Source: Kitasatospora sp. NBC_01250 (GTDB taxonomy: Bacteria; Actinomycetota; Actinomycetes; Streptomycetales; Streptomycetaceae). Taken from it: a DNA stretch of 64,000 nucleotides. Numbering within the stretch: the stretch's first letter is position 1; every line of letters starts with the position of its first letter. The notes below the pieces were generated by a model that saw nothing but the letters and a program-made list of their open reading frames with translations, was not told where the DNA came from and ran no database searches. The DNA lies in NCBI RefSeq assembly GCF_036226465.1, contig NZ_CP108476.1, positions 496,001 through 560,000 on the forward strand, read 5' to 3'. Below, in pieces: positions 33,815-42,297 of this stretch. Both the position numbers and the translations under genes were made by a program.

Positions 33815-34186
33815 ATGGTGGAAGGTGCGCAGATCATCAGGGCCGACGCAGGGCAGCGGTATGACGTGTTTCACACCGACTGCCCCGCGCGCAACGTGCT
33901 CGACCACGTGACCAGCCGGTGGGGCGTCTGGGTGCTGATCTCCTTGCGGAGCAACGACCTGCGGTTCTACGAGCTGCGCGAGAGCATCCACGGCATCAGC
34001 GAGAAGATGCTCGCCCAGACCCTGCGCGCGCTGGTCGAGGACGGCCTCATCTGGCGCAAGGTCGAGCCGGCCACGCCGCCCCAGGTCAGCTACGGGCTGA
34101 CCGGGTTCGGCCGGGAGGTCGGTGAGCCGCTCGCGGAGCTGTTCGACCGAATCACCCGGCAGCTGCCGCCGCGCAGCGCGCAATAG
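33815..34186 (+). CDS. HxlR family transcriptional regulator
   Basis: A 123-residue winged-helix protein. It has the HxlR core TDCPARNVLDHVTSRWGVWVL, where the Cys is the conserved redox residue of HypR/HxlR proteins, followed by LRFYELRESIHGISEKMLAQTL and the recognition helix and wing. It is divergent from the NmrA-like SDR, and the shared promoter has GGTAAG repeats. By analogy it controls that gene in response to oxidants or aldehydes through the N-terminal Cys. The ATG at 33815 has GGAGG about 12 nt upstream. Confidence 0.93.
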   Translation: MVEGAQIIRADAGQRYDVFHTDCPARNVLDHVTSRWGVWVLISLRSNDLRFYELRESIHGISEKMLAQTLRALVEDGLIWRKVEPATPPQVSYGLTGFGREVGEPLAELFDRITRQLPPRSAQ

Positions 34187-34237
34187 CCGGGGCGAGCGGG
34201 CTCTCCGCACGGCGGCCCTCGCCCGGAGCCCGGTGGC

Positions 34238-35155
34238 ATGAAGCCGCCTCACCCGGGCATTCGCCCCGGTATGACGACACCAGTCACCGGTCCGCCCCGT
34301 GCTGCCGCGGGCACCTACCGATGCGCCTTCGTGCTGGGCGGCGGCGGCTACCTCGGCGCCCACGAGGTCGGCATGCTGCGCGCCCTGCTGGCGGCGGGCA
34401 TCCGCCCGGATCTGCTCGTCGGCACCTCGGTCGGCGCACTGAACGGCGCGGTGCTGGCCGCCGACCCCACGCCCGCCGCCGTGCAGCGGCTGGCCGAGGT
34501 GTGGGCGGGCCTGACCGGCTCGGCGGTCTTCTCCGGCTCGGTCCTCCAACGCACCCGCACCGCCGTGCGCAGCCGCACCCACCTGCACTCCGACACACGG
34601 CTGCGGGCGCTGCTGGAGCACGAGCTGCACGGTCGGCTGATCGAGGACCTGGCCGTGCCGTTCCAGTGCGTGGCCGCGGAGGTGGAGACGGCCGCCGAGC
34701 ACTGGTTCACCGAGGGACCGGTGGTGGACGCGCTGCTCGCCTCCTGCGCCGTCCCCGGGCTGCTGCCGGCGGCGCGGATCGGCGAGCGCCACTACCTGGA
34801 CGGCGGCCTGGTCAACAGCATCCCGGTGGGCCGGGCCGTCGCCCTCGGCGCGCGCGAGGTGTTCGTCCTGCAGGTCGGACGGATCGAGCAGCCGCTGCGG
34901 CCGGCCCAGCGGCCGTGGGAGGTGCCGCTGGTCGCCTTCGAGATCGCGCGACGGCACCGCTTCGCCCACGACATGAGCAACCTGCCGCCGGGCGTCACCG
35001 TCCACCTGCTGCCCACCGGTGCCGCCGACGAACCCCCGCCCGGGCCGGTGGGCCAGCTGCGCTACCGCGACGCCCGCCGGGTCGCCGAACGGATCGACCG
35101 CGCCCACCGGGCCACCACCCGCTACCTGGCGGGCCTGCGCCCCGCGCAGGCCTGA
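34238..35155 (+). CDS. patatin-like phospholipase
   Basis: A 305-residue protein; start at the ATG of MKPPHPGIRPGM with GGAG 9 nt upstream (an ATG at 34271 is also possible). It has the oxyanion glycine loop LGGGGYLGAHEVG, the nucleophile serine in VGTSVGALNG, and the catalytic Asp in YLDGGLVNSIP. This is the Ser-Asp dyad of patatin-like phospholipases, which cut acyl chains from phospholipids. The next gene, 14 bp downstream, is an acyltransferase. The two may form a deacylation-reacylation pair that remodels membrane lipids, as an inference from order and spacing. Confidence 0.92.
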   Translation: MKPPHPGIRPGMTTPVTGPPRAAAGTYRCAFVLGGGGYLGAHEVGMLRALLAAGIRPDLLVGTSVGALNGAVLAADPTPAAVQRLAEVWAGLTGSAVFSGSVLQRTRTAVRSRTHLHSDTRLRALLEHELHGRLIEDLAVPFQCVAAEVETAAEHWFTEGPVVDALLASCAVPGLLPAARIGERHYLDGGLVNSIPVGRAVALGAREVFVLQVGRIEQPLRPAQRPWEVPLVAFEIARRHRFAHDMSNLPPGVTVHLLPTGAADEPPPGPVGQLRYRDARRVAERIDRAHRATTRYLAGLRPAQA

Positions 35156-35168
35156 GGGGCTCGACGCG

Positions 35169-36170
35169 ATGACCCGGCTCCGATGTCTGCTGCGACGGTG
35201 CGTCACCGTCCCGCTGCTGCTCGTCGGCCTCCCGGCAGCCGTCCTGCTGCTCGCCCTCGCGCTGGTCTGCCAGTTGCCGCTGCTGCTGCTCGGCCGCCGC
35301 CGCGCCCGGCCCGTCCGGCTCGCGACCCTGCTGCTGCTGTACGTCCTCGCGGATCTCGGCGGCCTGCTGGCCGCTACCGCCAACTGGCTGCGCTGCCTCG
35401 GGCGGCGCGAGGGCGGCGCACGGCGCGCGGAGCTGGACCACCGCCTCCTTGGCCGGCTGCTGCGCTTCGTCCACCGCGCGGGTGCGCGCCTGTTCCATCT
35501 GCGGCTGCAGGTGAGCCCCGAACCCGCGGGCCCCGGCGGCCCGTTGATCGTCCTGGCCCGGCACGCCGGACCCGGCGACTCGTTCCTCCTGGTCGAGCGG
35601 CTGATCTCGGTCGCCCACTACCGGCCGCGGGTCGTGCTCAAGCAGCAACTGCGCCTGGACCCCTGCCTGGACGTGCTGCTCACCCGCCTGCCCTCCTGCT
35701 TCGTCCCCGCGGGCCACGGCGACTCCGCCGCGACCGTCGAGCGGATCACCGAACTGGCCGCCGGGCTGCGGGACGGGGACGCTCTGGTGGTCTTCCCCGA
35801 GGGCGGGAACTTCACCGAGCACCGCCGGGAGCGGGCGATCCGCCGACTGCGCCGGCGCGGTGAGCGGGTCCAGGCCGCGCACGCCGAGCAGGACCGCCAC
35901 GTGCTGCCCCCGAGGATGACCGGCAGCCTGGCCGCGCTGGCAGCCGCACCGACCGCGGACGTGGTCTTCGTGACCCACACCGGGCTCGACACCATGGACT
36001 CGGCCGGCTCCCTCTGGCGGGGACTGCCCCTGACCCACCCGGTCCGCGCGCACTGGTGGCGAGTCCCGGCCCGGGCCGTGCCGACGGGGGACGAGGCCCG
36101 GCAGGCCTGGCTGCTGGCCCAGTGGGACCGGGTCGACGCCTGGGTGGCACGCCATCAGATCCCCGGCTGA
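35169..36170 (+). CDS. PlsC-like acyltransferase, membrane-associated
   Basis: A 333-residue protein starting at the ATG of MTRLRCLLRRCVTVPLLL. Two hydrophobic stretches (residues about 10-40 and 55-75) precede the acyltransferase domain. The active-site HX4D motif is LARHAGPGDSF (here His-Ala-Gly-Pro-Gly-Asp), and block III is VVFPEGGNFTEHR. This is the PlsC/LPLAT class, which transfers fatty acyl groups to lysophospholipids. It is 14 bp behind the patatin gene and likely in the same transcript. The exact acceptor is unknown. A convergent P450 follows at 36185. Confidence 0.88.
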   Translation: MTRLRCLLRRCVTVPLLLVGLPAAVLLLALALVCQLPLLLLGRRRARPVRLATLLLLYVLADLGGLLAATANWLRCLGRREGGARRAELDHRLLGRLLRFVHRAGARLFHLRLQVSPEPAGPGGPLIVLARHAGPGDSFLLVERLISVAHYRPRVVLKQQLRLDPCLDVLLTRLPSCFVPAGHGDSAATVERITELAAGLRDGDALVVFPEGGNFTEHRRERAIRRLRRRGERVQAAHAEQDRHVLPPRMTGSLAALAAAPTADVVFVTHTGLDTMDSAGSLWRGLPLTHPVRAHWWRVPARAVPTGDEARQAWLLAQWDRVDAWVARHQIPG

Positions 36171-36184
36171 GCGGAAGCGCCGGA

Positions 36185-37396
36185 TCACCAGGTGACGGGC
36201 AGCTCGGCCAGGGAGTGGAAGACGGGGTGCTCGCGCAGGCGGAGCCGGGACGGCTCGCAGGCCAGGCGGAGGGTCGGCAGCCGGGTCAGGAGGGAGGCGA
36301 GGGCGAGCGTCACCTCCAGTCGGCCCAGCGACGCGCCGAGGCAGAAATGGGCGCCGTGGCCCCACAGGAGGTGGCCGGAGGCGTCGCGGTGGATGTCCAG
36401 CCGCTCGGGGTCGGGGAAGACGGCGGGGTCGTGGTTGGCGGCGAGCAGGCTGATCATCACCGACTCGCCCTGCCGGACCGGGGTTTCGCCGATCCGCAGG
36501 TCCTCGGTGGCCTGGCGCACCACGCCGTCCTGGACGATCGACCAGAACCGCATCGACTCCTCCACGAACTGCGGCAGGAGCGCTCCGCCGTCGGCCAGGA
36601 CCTCGGCGCGCAGCCGCTCGTCGGTCAGCAGGCTCAGCGTGCTGAACGCGATCTGGGTGGCGGTCGACTCGTGGCCGGCGACGAGCAGCAGCTTGAGGAT
36701 GCCCAGGAGATCGGCGCGCTCGAGTTCGCCGGTGGCCACGTGGTTGTGCACCAGTCGGCTGACCAGGTCGTCGCCCGGGTCGTGCTGCTTGGCGCGCGCG
36801 TGCTGGTCGAGGAAGGCGATGATCCGGTGGTGCGCCGCCAGTGAGCCGGCCGGGTCGCCGTCCGTCAGCATGGTCTGGGTCTGCTCCAGGAAGAACCCGG
36901 TCTGCTCGTCCGGGATGCCCAGCAGCCGGGCGATCACCAGCGCCGACACCTTGGTGGCGAAGTCCCTTGCCAGGTCTGCTGGTTGCGGTCCGGCTGCCAG
37001 GTCGTCGGCCGCCCGTTCGGTCAGTTCCTGGACCCGGGGGCGCAGCGCGCGCACCCGGCGGACGGTGAACTCCGGGGCGACCATCCTGCGCAGCCGGCCG
37101 TGCTGCGGATCGTCCATCCGCAGGAACCCGCTCGGCCGCTCGTCGACGGCCACGGGGAAGCGCACCGGAAAGCCGGGCCGGGTCTCGTCGGCGCTCAGCC
37201 TGGGGTCCTTGAGGGCGGACCGCACGTCCTCGTAGCGGGTGACCAGCCAGACCAGTTGCTCCTCGCCGGCGCCGGCCGGCAGCCGGACCAGTGTCGGCGG
37301 GCCGTCGTCACGGACCGCACCGAGTGTTGGCGGCGGCGACATCGGACAGCCGCGGGCCAGCGGCCAGCCGAGCACACCGGAGTCTGTACCGGGCAT
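36185..37396 (-). CDS. cytochrome P450 (CYP105-like)
   Basis: This 403-residue P450 starts MPGTDSGVLGWPLARG. It has the I-helix AGHESTATQIAF, the K-helix EESMRF and the heme-binding loop WGHGAHFCLGASLGR, with the usual distances. The pattern RMDDPQHGRLRRMVAPEFT is typical of class I bacterial P450s of the CYP105/107 groups, which oxidise small xenobiotics or metabolites. No ferredoxin gene lies next to it, as CYP105 genes often have. The substrate cannot be inferred. It is convergent with the acyltransferase gene. Confidence 0.92.
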   Translation of the reverse strand: MPGTDSGVLGWPLARGCPMSPPPTLGAVRDDGPPTLVRLPAGAGEEQLVWLVTRYEDVRSALKDPRLSADETRPGFPVRFPVAVDERPSGFLRMDDPQHGRLRRMVAPEFTVRRVRALRPRVQELTERAADDLAAGPQPADLARDFATKVSALVIARLLGIPDEQTGFFLEQTQTMLTDGDPAGSLAAHHRIIAFLDQHARAKQHDPGDDLVSRLVHNHVATGELERADLLGILKLLLVAGHESTATQIAFSTLSLLTDERLRAEVLADGGALLPQFVEESMRFWSIVQDGVVRQATEDLRIGETPVRQGESVMISLLAANHDPAVFPDPERLDIHRDASGHLLWGHGAHFCLGASLGRLEVTLALASLLTRLPTLRLACEPSRLRLREHPVFHSLAELPVTW

Positions 37397-37582
37397 GGTC
37401 GTCCCCCTTCATCGCGTATGAATGCCTGACCCGCCCGGCCGCTCCGGCGGCGGGTGCCCCCGACCGGACCACCCAAGCACCCGTCCCTGACGCGCCGGTG
37501 ACCGGCCGCTGACTTCCCGTCACCGCACCGTCGGCCCCGGGTGGGTGGCTCGCGATCCGTGGCCCACGAGGCTGCGAAACCC

Positions 37583-37611
37583 TTGACACCCCAGTTGGTC
37601 TATACCAACAT
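37583..37611 (+). promoter_or_regulatory. promoter with overlapping DasR-type operator
   Basis: TTGACA (37583-37588), a 17-bp spacer, then CAACAT (37606-37611) form a good -35/-10 pair. The site GTTGGTCTATACCAAC (37594-37609) lies across the spacer and -10 box. It matches the DasR-responsive element TGGTCTAGACCA with one change in the middle. A repressor bound here would block the polymerase. The gene downstream is a GH3 N-acetylglucosaminidase-like enzyme, as expected for a DasR target. Confidence 0.8.
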
Positions 37612-37677
37612 CCATTCGTCCACGCATGACGAACGTTGCGACCGGCACCGCCGCCCCGATCCCGGAAGGCCCCGTCG

Positions 37678-39201
37678 ATGACCTCCAGCAGGACCACCCG
37701 GAGCGACCCCGAGCTGCGGCGCCTCGCCCTCTCGGTCCTCCAGCCGGGATTCGTCGGCACCGAGGCGCCGGACTGGCTGCTGCGGGCCATCGGTGACGGT
37801 CTGTCATCCGTGGTGCTGTTCTCCCGCAACATCGGCGCGCCCGAGCAGGTGACCCGCCTCTCCGCCCAACTGCGCGCCGAGAATCCGGAGTTGATCATCG
37901 CGATCGACGAGGAGGCGGGCGACGTCACCCGCCTCGAGGGCTGGACCGGCTCCACCCGCCCCGGCAACTTCGCGCTCGGCGCCGTCGACGACGTCGAGCT
38001 CACCGAGGCGGTCGCCCGCGACATCGGGCGGGAGCTGCACGCCGCCGGAGTGAGCCTCGACTACGCGCCGAGCGCCGACGTCAACTCCAACCCGCGCAAC
38101 CCCGTCATCGGGCTGCGCTCCTTCGGTACCACCACCGAGCTGGTGGCCCGTCACACCGCCGGTTGGACCCGCGGCCTGCAGGCGGCGGGCGTGGCCGCCT
38201 GCGCCAAGCACTTCCCCGGCCACGGCGACACCTCCGTCGATTCCCACCACGGTCTGCCCACGGACGACTCCACCGCCGAGAAGATCGCCGCCACCGCCCT
38301 TCCGCCGTTCCGGGCGGCGCTGGAGGCCGGCGTGCGGGTCGTGATGACCGGGCACCTGCTGGTGCCCGCCTACGACCGGGAACACCCGGCGACCCTGAGC
38401 CGCACCATCATCAACGACCTGCTGCGCACCGAACTCGGCTTCGACGGACTGGTGGTGACGGACGGGATCGAGATGGGCGCGGTCGCCGACCGCTACGGCA
38501 TCGACGGCGCCGCCGTCGGCGCGCTCGCGGCCGGCGCCGATGCCGTGTGCGTCGGCGGGGAGAGCGCCGACGAGGGCACCGTCGCCCTGCTCGCGGGTGC
38601 GCTGGTCTCGGCCGTCGCCTCGGGCCGGCTGGCGGAGCAGCGACTGCGCGAAGCCGCGGACCGGGTACGGGAGTTCGCCACCTGGTCGACACAGCTCGGC
38701 CGCGCCGTGCCGACCAGCCCGATCCGTGGCGACGTCGGCTTCGCGGCCGCCCGCCGCGCGGTGCGGATCCGTGGCCGCGGCGCGGAGCTGCTGCCGCTCG
38801 CCGCCGCCCCGCACGTGGTCGAGCTGGTGCCGACCACCAACCTCGCCATCGGCCCCGAGACCCCCTGGGGTGTGGCCGCGCCGCTGCGCGAGCGGCTGCC
38901 CGGAACGACCTTCGTCCGGCTGCACCCCGGGCACCTGGGCGACCGGGCCGCGGTCCTGGACGAGCTGGCGCTGCGGCCGGCCGCGGGCCGCCCGCTGGTG
39001 GTGGTCGTCCGCGATGCCGCCCGGCACGACTGGATGAGCGCCGCGCTGACCGAGCTGGTCGGCGCCCGCCCCGACGCCGTCGTGGTGGAGATGGGCCTGC
39101 CCGGCGACACCGCTCCCGGCGCCGTGCACATCGTCACCCACGGCGCGACCACCGCCTCCGGGGTGGCCGCGGCCGAGGCGCTGGCCGGCCTGCGCAGCTG
39201 A
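37678..39201 (+). CDS. glycoside hydrolase family 3 beta-N-acetylhexosaminidase
   Basis: A 507-residue GH3 enzyme, start MTSSRTTRSDPELRRLAL. The signature KHFPGHGDTSVDSHHGLP contains the His of the catalytic Asp-His dyad of bacterial NagZ-type enzymes, and VVTDGIEMGAVAD holds the nucleophile Asp. A C-terminal (beta/alpha) domain follows (about 360-505). It releases GlcNAc from wall or chitin fragments in the cytoplasm, since there is no signal peptide. The DasR-like operator in front ties it to GlcNAc sensing, so it likely feeds GlcNAc metabolism and is induced by the breakdown products. Confidence 0.92.
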   Translation: MTSSRTTRSDPELRRLALSVLQPGFVGTEAPDWLLRAIGDGLSSVVLFSRNIGAPEQVTRLSAQLRAENPELIIAIDEEAGDVTRLEGWTGSTRPGNFALGAVDDVELTEAVARDIGRELHAAGVSLDYAPSADVNSNPRNPVIGLRSFGTTTELVARHTAGWTRGLQAAGVAACAKHFPGHGDTSVDSHHGLPTDDSTAEKIAATALPPFRAALEAGVRVVMTGHLLVPAYDREHPATLSRTIINDLLRTELGFDGLVVTDGIEMGAVADRYGIDGAAVGALAAGADAVCVGGESADEGTVALLAGALVSAVASGRLAEQRLREAADRVREFATWSTQLGRAVPTSPIRGDVGFAAARRAVRIRGRGAELLPLAAAPHVVELVPTTNLAIGPETPWGVAAPLRERLPGTTFVRLHPGHLGDRAAVLDELALRPAAGRPLVVVVRDAARHDWMSAALTELVGARPDAVVVEMGLPGDTAPGAVHIVTHGATTASGVAAAEALAGLRS

Positions 39202-39210
39202 GGCCCCTCG

Positions 39211-39822
39211 CTACGCCCGGCCGCCGGCGGTGGTGATCGAGCGGCGGACCAGTTCGGCCTTCTCCCTGTGCAGGAAGACGAGTTGGGCCCGCTTGTCGGC
39301 CAGGTCGACCTGCGGGCCGAGGGTGAAGCCGCTGCGCAGCAGCCGGGCGATCGACTTCTCGTTGCGGGCGTCCGGTTCGGCCACGATGCGCCGGACGGCC
39401 GGGTCGGACAGGACGAAGTCCAGGAAGAAGCCGACGAGCACCCCGGTGTGGCCGGGCTGCACGGGGCCGTGCGCGGGGGCGACCAGCAGGTGGATGCCGA
39501 GGTCGCCGGGCCGGACCGGGTAGTGCGCGCCAAGGGGATCGTGCTCGGGCTGGTACGTCTGGAACAGCGCGACCGGTGTGCCGTCGTGCAGGGCGAGGTA
39601 GGCGTGGTGGGTGGTCAGCGAGTCGACGTAGGCGTAGATCTCCCGGACCTGGTCGCGGCTGTGGCCGACCATGCCCCAGAATCTCGCGCGCTCCTGGTTC
39701 ACCCAGGCGTGGACGGTGTCGGCGTCGTCCACCGGGTCCAGCGGTCGGATCGACAGAGTGCCGAGGCCGGGGACGTCCTGGGTGTGGGTGCGCCCGGTCG
39801 GGGTGCGGTGGTCAGTGGTCAT
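39211..39822 (-). CDS. siderophore-type N-acyltransferase, DesH-like
   Basis: A 203-residue GNAT-fold protein of the IucB/AlcB-type family, with VNQERARFWGMVGHSRDQV, GDLGIHLLVAP and AEPDARNEKSIARLL, like the DesC protein at 45176. It overlaps the preceding acylase gene by 11 bp and belongs to the iron-box-controlled reverse arm of the cluster. Des clusters with an extra acylase and acyltransferase have been linked to aryl-acyl hydroxamates; the link here is by gene context. It would transfer an acyl group to an N-hydroxylated diamine. Confidence 0.8.
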   Translation of the reverse strand: MTTDHRTPTGRTHTQDVPGLGTLSIRPLDPVDDADTVHAWVNQERARFWGMVGHSRDQVREIYAYVDSLTTHHAYLALHDGTPVALFQTYQPEHDPLGAHYPVRPGDLGIHLLVAPAHGPVQPGHTGVLVGFFLDFVLSDPAVRRIVAEPDARNEKSIARLLRSGFTLGPQVDLADKRAQLVFLHREKAELVRRSITTAGGRA

Positions 39823-42073
39823 CGCCGGTCTCCTTGGTGAGCCTGTTCCAGTCGGTGATCACCGGCACCAGCGCGCCGCTGAGCCACAGCGGCAGCTGGT
39901 CGCGGTGGTGCGGGTGGCCGGGCACCGCGTGCGCGCCGAACGGAACCACCCAGCGGCTGTCCTCCCGTCGGCCGAGGTCCCAGACGTAGCGGGCGGCCGA
40001 GGCGCGGGCGCTCAGATCGGTGAGGCCGGGGATGCACGAGGTGGCCAGCACGCAGTCATGGTCGCCGCCGAGCGCGGGCCCGGGGGGCGGGTCGGAGGTC
40101 GGGTCGGGGGTCGGGGCGGGGTCCGGCAGCGCCTGCCAGGGGGCGAGCCGGTGGGTGTCGCCCCAGGTCGGCGGTGCGGTGCCGTCCCTCGCCTGGGTCG
40201 CGGCCAGCTGTTCGAGGGCGGTGCGGACGAGTTCGGCGCGGTCGATGCCGGTGAGGAGGCCGGGGAGGAGGCCATCGCCCGCAAGGTCGTCGGCCGCACG
40301 GTCGTCCGCCGGCAGGTCGGCGGCCGGCAGGTCGGCGGCCGCCAGGTCGGCGGCCGGCAGGTCGGCGGCCGGCAGGTCGGCGGCCAGCAGGTCGGCGGCC
40401 GGCAGGTCGGCGGCCAGCAGGTCGGCGGCCAGCAGGCGCTCCAGGGCGAAGGCGATCCGCGCGGTGAGCGAGAGCCAGGGGGCGAAGAGCTCCGGCAGGC
40501 CGGACGGTTCCGCCAACGGGGCGAGCACGGGCTCGGCGGCCAGCAGGCGGACGACTGCCGAGCGCAGTGCGGCGTAGTGACCGGCCGCCACCGAGTCGCG
40601 GTCCATTCTCCGGTCCCAGCCCAGCAATTGGGTTCGCAGCCGGTCGGCGGCAGGGCTCAGCCGGGGCAGGCCGGCCAGCAGGCCGAGCAGCGTGGCGGTG
40701 GACCCCAGGTAGGTGTCGGTGTGCACCGCGGCCATGGACTCGCCCGTCCACCGCCCGGAGCCGGCCAGCAGTTCGGCGATCCGGTCGGCCCGGTGCGGTG
40801 CGGAGAACTCGACGCCCAGCGGTGCGGCGAGGCCGCGCTGATTGGCCATCACCGCGTGGTCCGTCACCTCGGCGCGCGGCAGCGGGGCGTGCCAGCCGCG
40901 CCAGGCGTGCGCGGCGTCCCAGGCGGGCACCGGGCGCAGCAGGTTGCGCGCGTCCCGGCGTGGCACGGCGCCGGCCACGCGGTGCAGCAGGCCGCCCGCG
41001 GTGTCGGCGGCCAGTACCACGTTGACCGGCTCGGCCCACTTCTCGAGCGCCCGGTCGACGTCGGCCACGGTCCGGGCGCGCAGCAGCGCGGGCAGCGCGG
41101 CGAACCCCAACTCCTCGCGGACCCTGGGCGGGTAGCGCAGGCTGAGCGCGCCGTCGGTGCCGTCGGGTCCGCCGATCACCACCGGTCCGCGGTCGGTCTC
41201 GACGATCTCGACGGTGACCGGCTCGCTCCCGGCCACCTCGATGGTCTCGGTGTGCGCGGCGGCGCTGCGCCAGCCGTCGGGCCCGAGCGCCTCGACGCCG
41301 CCGCGGGCGGTGCGCCGCAACCGCTCGTGGTAGAGGTCCTGGTAGTCCGCCATGGCGTTGGTGATCGCCCAGGCGACGCTGCCGGTGTGCCCGAAGTGCG
41401 CGATGCCGGGGACGCCGGGGACCGCGAGGCCGACCACGTCGAACTCGGGGCAGGCCAGGTGGATCTGCTGGTAGATGCCCGGGTCCTCGATGAACCGGTG
41501 CGGATCGCCGGCAATCAGCGCGGCACCATTCGCGGTGCGCCCGGGGGCGAGGAGCCAGCCGTTGCTGCCGGAGGTGGCGATGCCGTCGGTGGCGAACAGG
41601 GCGACGGCGCGCTCGCCGAGCAGGTCCATGACGCGCCGGCGCCACAGCTTGCTCGGGAATCCGGCGAAGAGGATGTGGTGGGAGAGCCACAGGGCCATCG
41701 GTGTCCACGGCTCCCAGCGGCCGGGCGACAGCCCGGTGGCGGCGAACTGCGGTGCGCGGTCGGCGCCTTCGCGCAGGCCGTCGGCGACCCCGGCGACGTA
41801 CCGGTCGAGCCAGGCGGCCGTGGGTTCGTCCAGGCGGGCGTAGCAGCGCCGGGCGGTGTCGGCGAGCCGGGCCTGCCGGGCGAAGCGGTCCCAGTCGAGG
41901 CTGCCGGCGCCCAGGAAGGCGGCCGAGGTGCCCTGCGCGCGGTGACGCTCGACCTCCAGTTGCCAGGCACGGTCGATGGCAGCGTTGTGGCCCTGGGCGT
42001 AGGCGAGTTCGAGGGGGTCGCCGGCCCGCAGGTGCGGGATGCCCCAGGCGTCGCGGAAGACCTCGATGCTCAC
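39812..42073 (-). CDS. penicillin acylase family Ntn-hydrolase, DesG-like
   Basis: A 753-residue protein starting at GTG. It has the N-terminal alpha part (FRDAWGIPHLRAGDPLE), and GIATSGSNGWLLAPGRT holds the SNxW motif whose Ser is the expected nucleophile after autocleavage. GHTGSVAWAITN and HTDTYLGSTATL are further family blocks. There is no signal peptide, so it would act in the cytoplasm. Near residues 545-600 lies a run of AADLP-type pentapeptides. It overlaps desH and faces desA across an iron box, so iron should repress it. A role in making or trimming acyl groups for desferrioxamines is inferred. Confidence 0.88.
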   Translation of the reverse strand: MSIEVFRDAWGIPHLRAGDPLELAYAQGHNAAIDRAWQLEVERHRAQGTSAAFLGAGSLDWDRFARQARLADTARRCYARLDEPTAAWLDRYVAGVADGLREGADRAPQFAATGLSPGRWEPWTPMALWLSHHILFAGFPSKLWRRRVMDLLGERAVALFATDGIATSGSNGWLLAPGRTANGAALIAGDPHRFIEDPGIYQQIHLACPEFDVVGLAVPGVPGIAHFGHTGSVAWAITNAMADYQDLYHERLRRTARGGVEALGPDGWRSAAAHTETIEVAGSEPVTVEIVETDRGPVVIGGPDGTDGALSLRYPPRVREELGFAALPALLRARTVADVDRALEKWAEPVNVVLAADTAGGLLHRVAGAVPRRDARNLLRPVPAWDAAHAWRGWHAPLPRAEVTDHAVMANQRGLAAPLGVEFSAPHRADRIAELLAGSGRWTGESMAAVHTDTYLGSTATLLGLLAGLPRLSPAADRLRTQLLGWDRRMDRDSVAAGHYAALRSAVVRLLAAEPVLAPLAEPSGLPELFAPWLSLTARIAFALERLLAADLLAADLPAADLLAADLPAADLPAADLAAADLPAADLPADDRAADDLAGDGLLPGLLTGIDRAELVRTALEQLAATQARDGTAPPTWGDTHRLAPWQALPDPAPTPDPTSDPPPGPALGGDHDCVLATSCIPGLTDLSARASAARYVWDLGRREDSRWVVPFGAHAVPGHPHHRDQLPLWLSGALVPVITDWNRLTKETGDDH
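40280..40438 (-). repeat. 15-bp tandem repeat encoding AADLx pentapeptides
   Basis: About eleven units of the kind GCCGGCAGGTCGGCG (plus strand) encode AADLP, AADLL and AADLA pentapeptides inside the acylase gene; the last units are diverged (ADDRA). The A(D/N)LxX pattern is the same as in pentapeptide-repeat beta-helix proteins, but the near-identity of the DNA units indicates recent expansion. Confidence 0.85.
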
Positions 42074-42150
42074 GGGCGCCCGCCGCCCACCGGTCGTGCG
42101 GTGTGCTGCTTCATGTCTGCCCCTCAGGTGTGCGGCGGAGTCCGCCGGGT

Positions 42151-42192
42151 GGTGGTGTCGCGTGGTGTCGCGTGGTGTCGCGTGGTGTCGCG
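42151..42192. repeat. four 10-bp GTGGTGTCGC repeats in the des promoter
   Basis: Four units of CGTGGTGTCG (the first begins GG) run end to end, 45 bp left of the iron box and between the divergent acylase and desA genes. The period is close to one DNA turn. They may be a factor-binding array or a slippage product. Confidence 0.8.
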
Positions 42193-42236
42193 TTCATGCA
42201 GGTCGCCGGCCGAGCGGTGGCGATCTTCGATGCGAC

Positions 42237-42255
42237 TTAGGTTAGGCTAACCTAA
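42237..42255. promoter_or_regulatory. iron box (DmdR-type operator) between desG-like gene and desA
   Basis: TTAGGTTAGGCTAACCTAA is a 19-bp palindrome that matches the Streptomyces iron-box consensus (TTAGGTTAGGCTCACCTAA) with one difference. It lies 42 bp upstream of desA and 164 bp from the acylase start. DmdR1 bound with iron would repress both directions, giving induction under iron shortage. Confidence 0.93.
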
Positions 42256-42297
42256 GTTCCTCCCCTCTCCCCCTTCCGTCCCAGCTGAGGACTGCCC

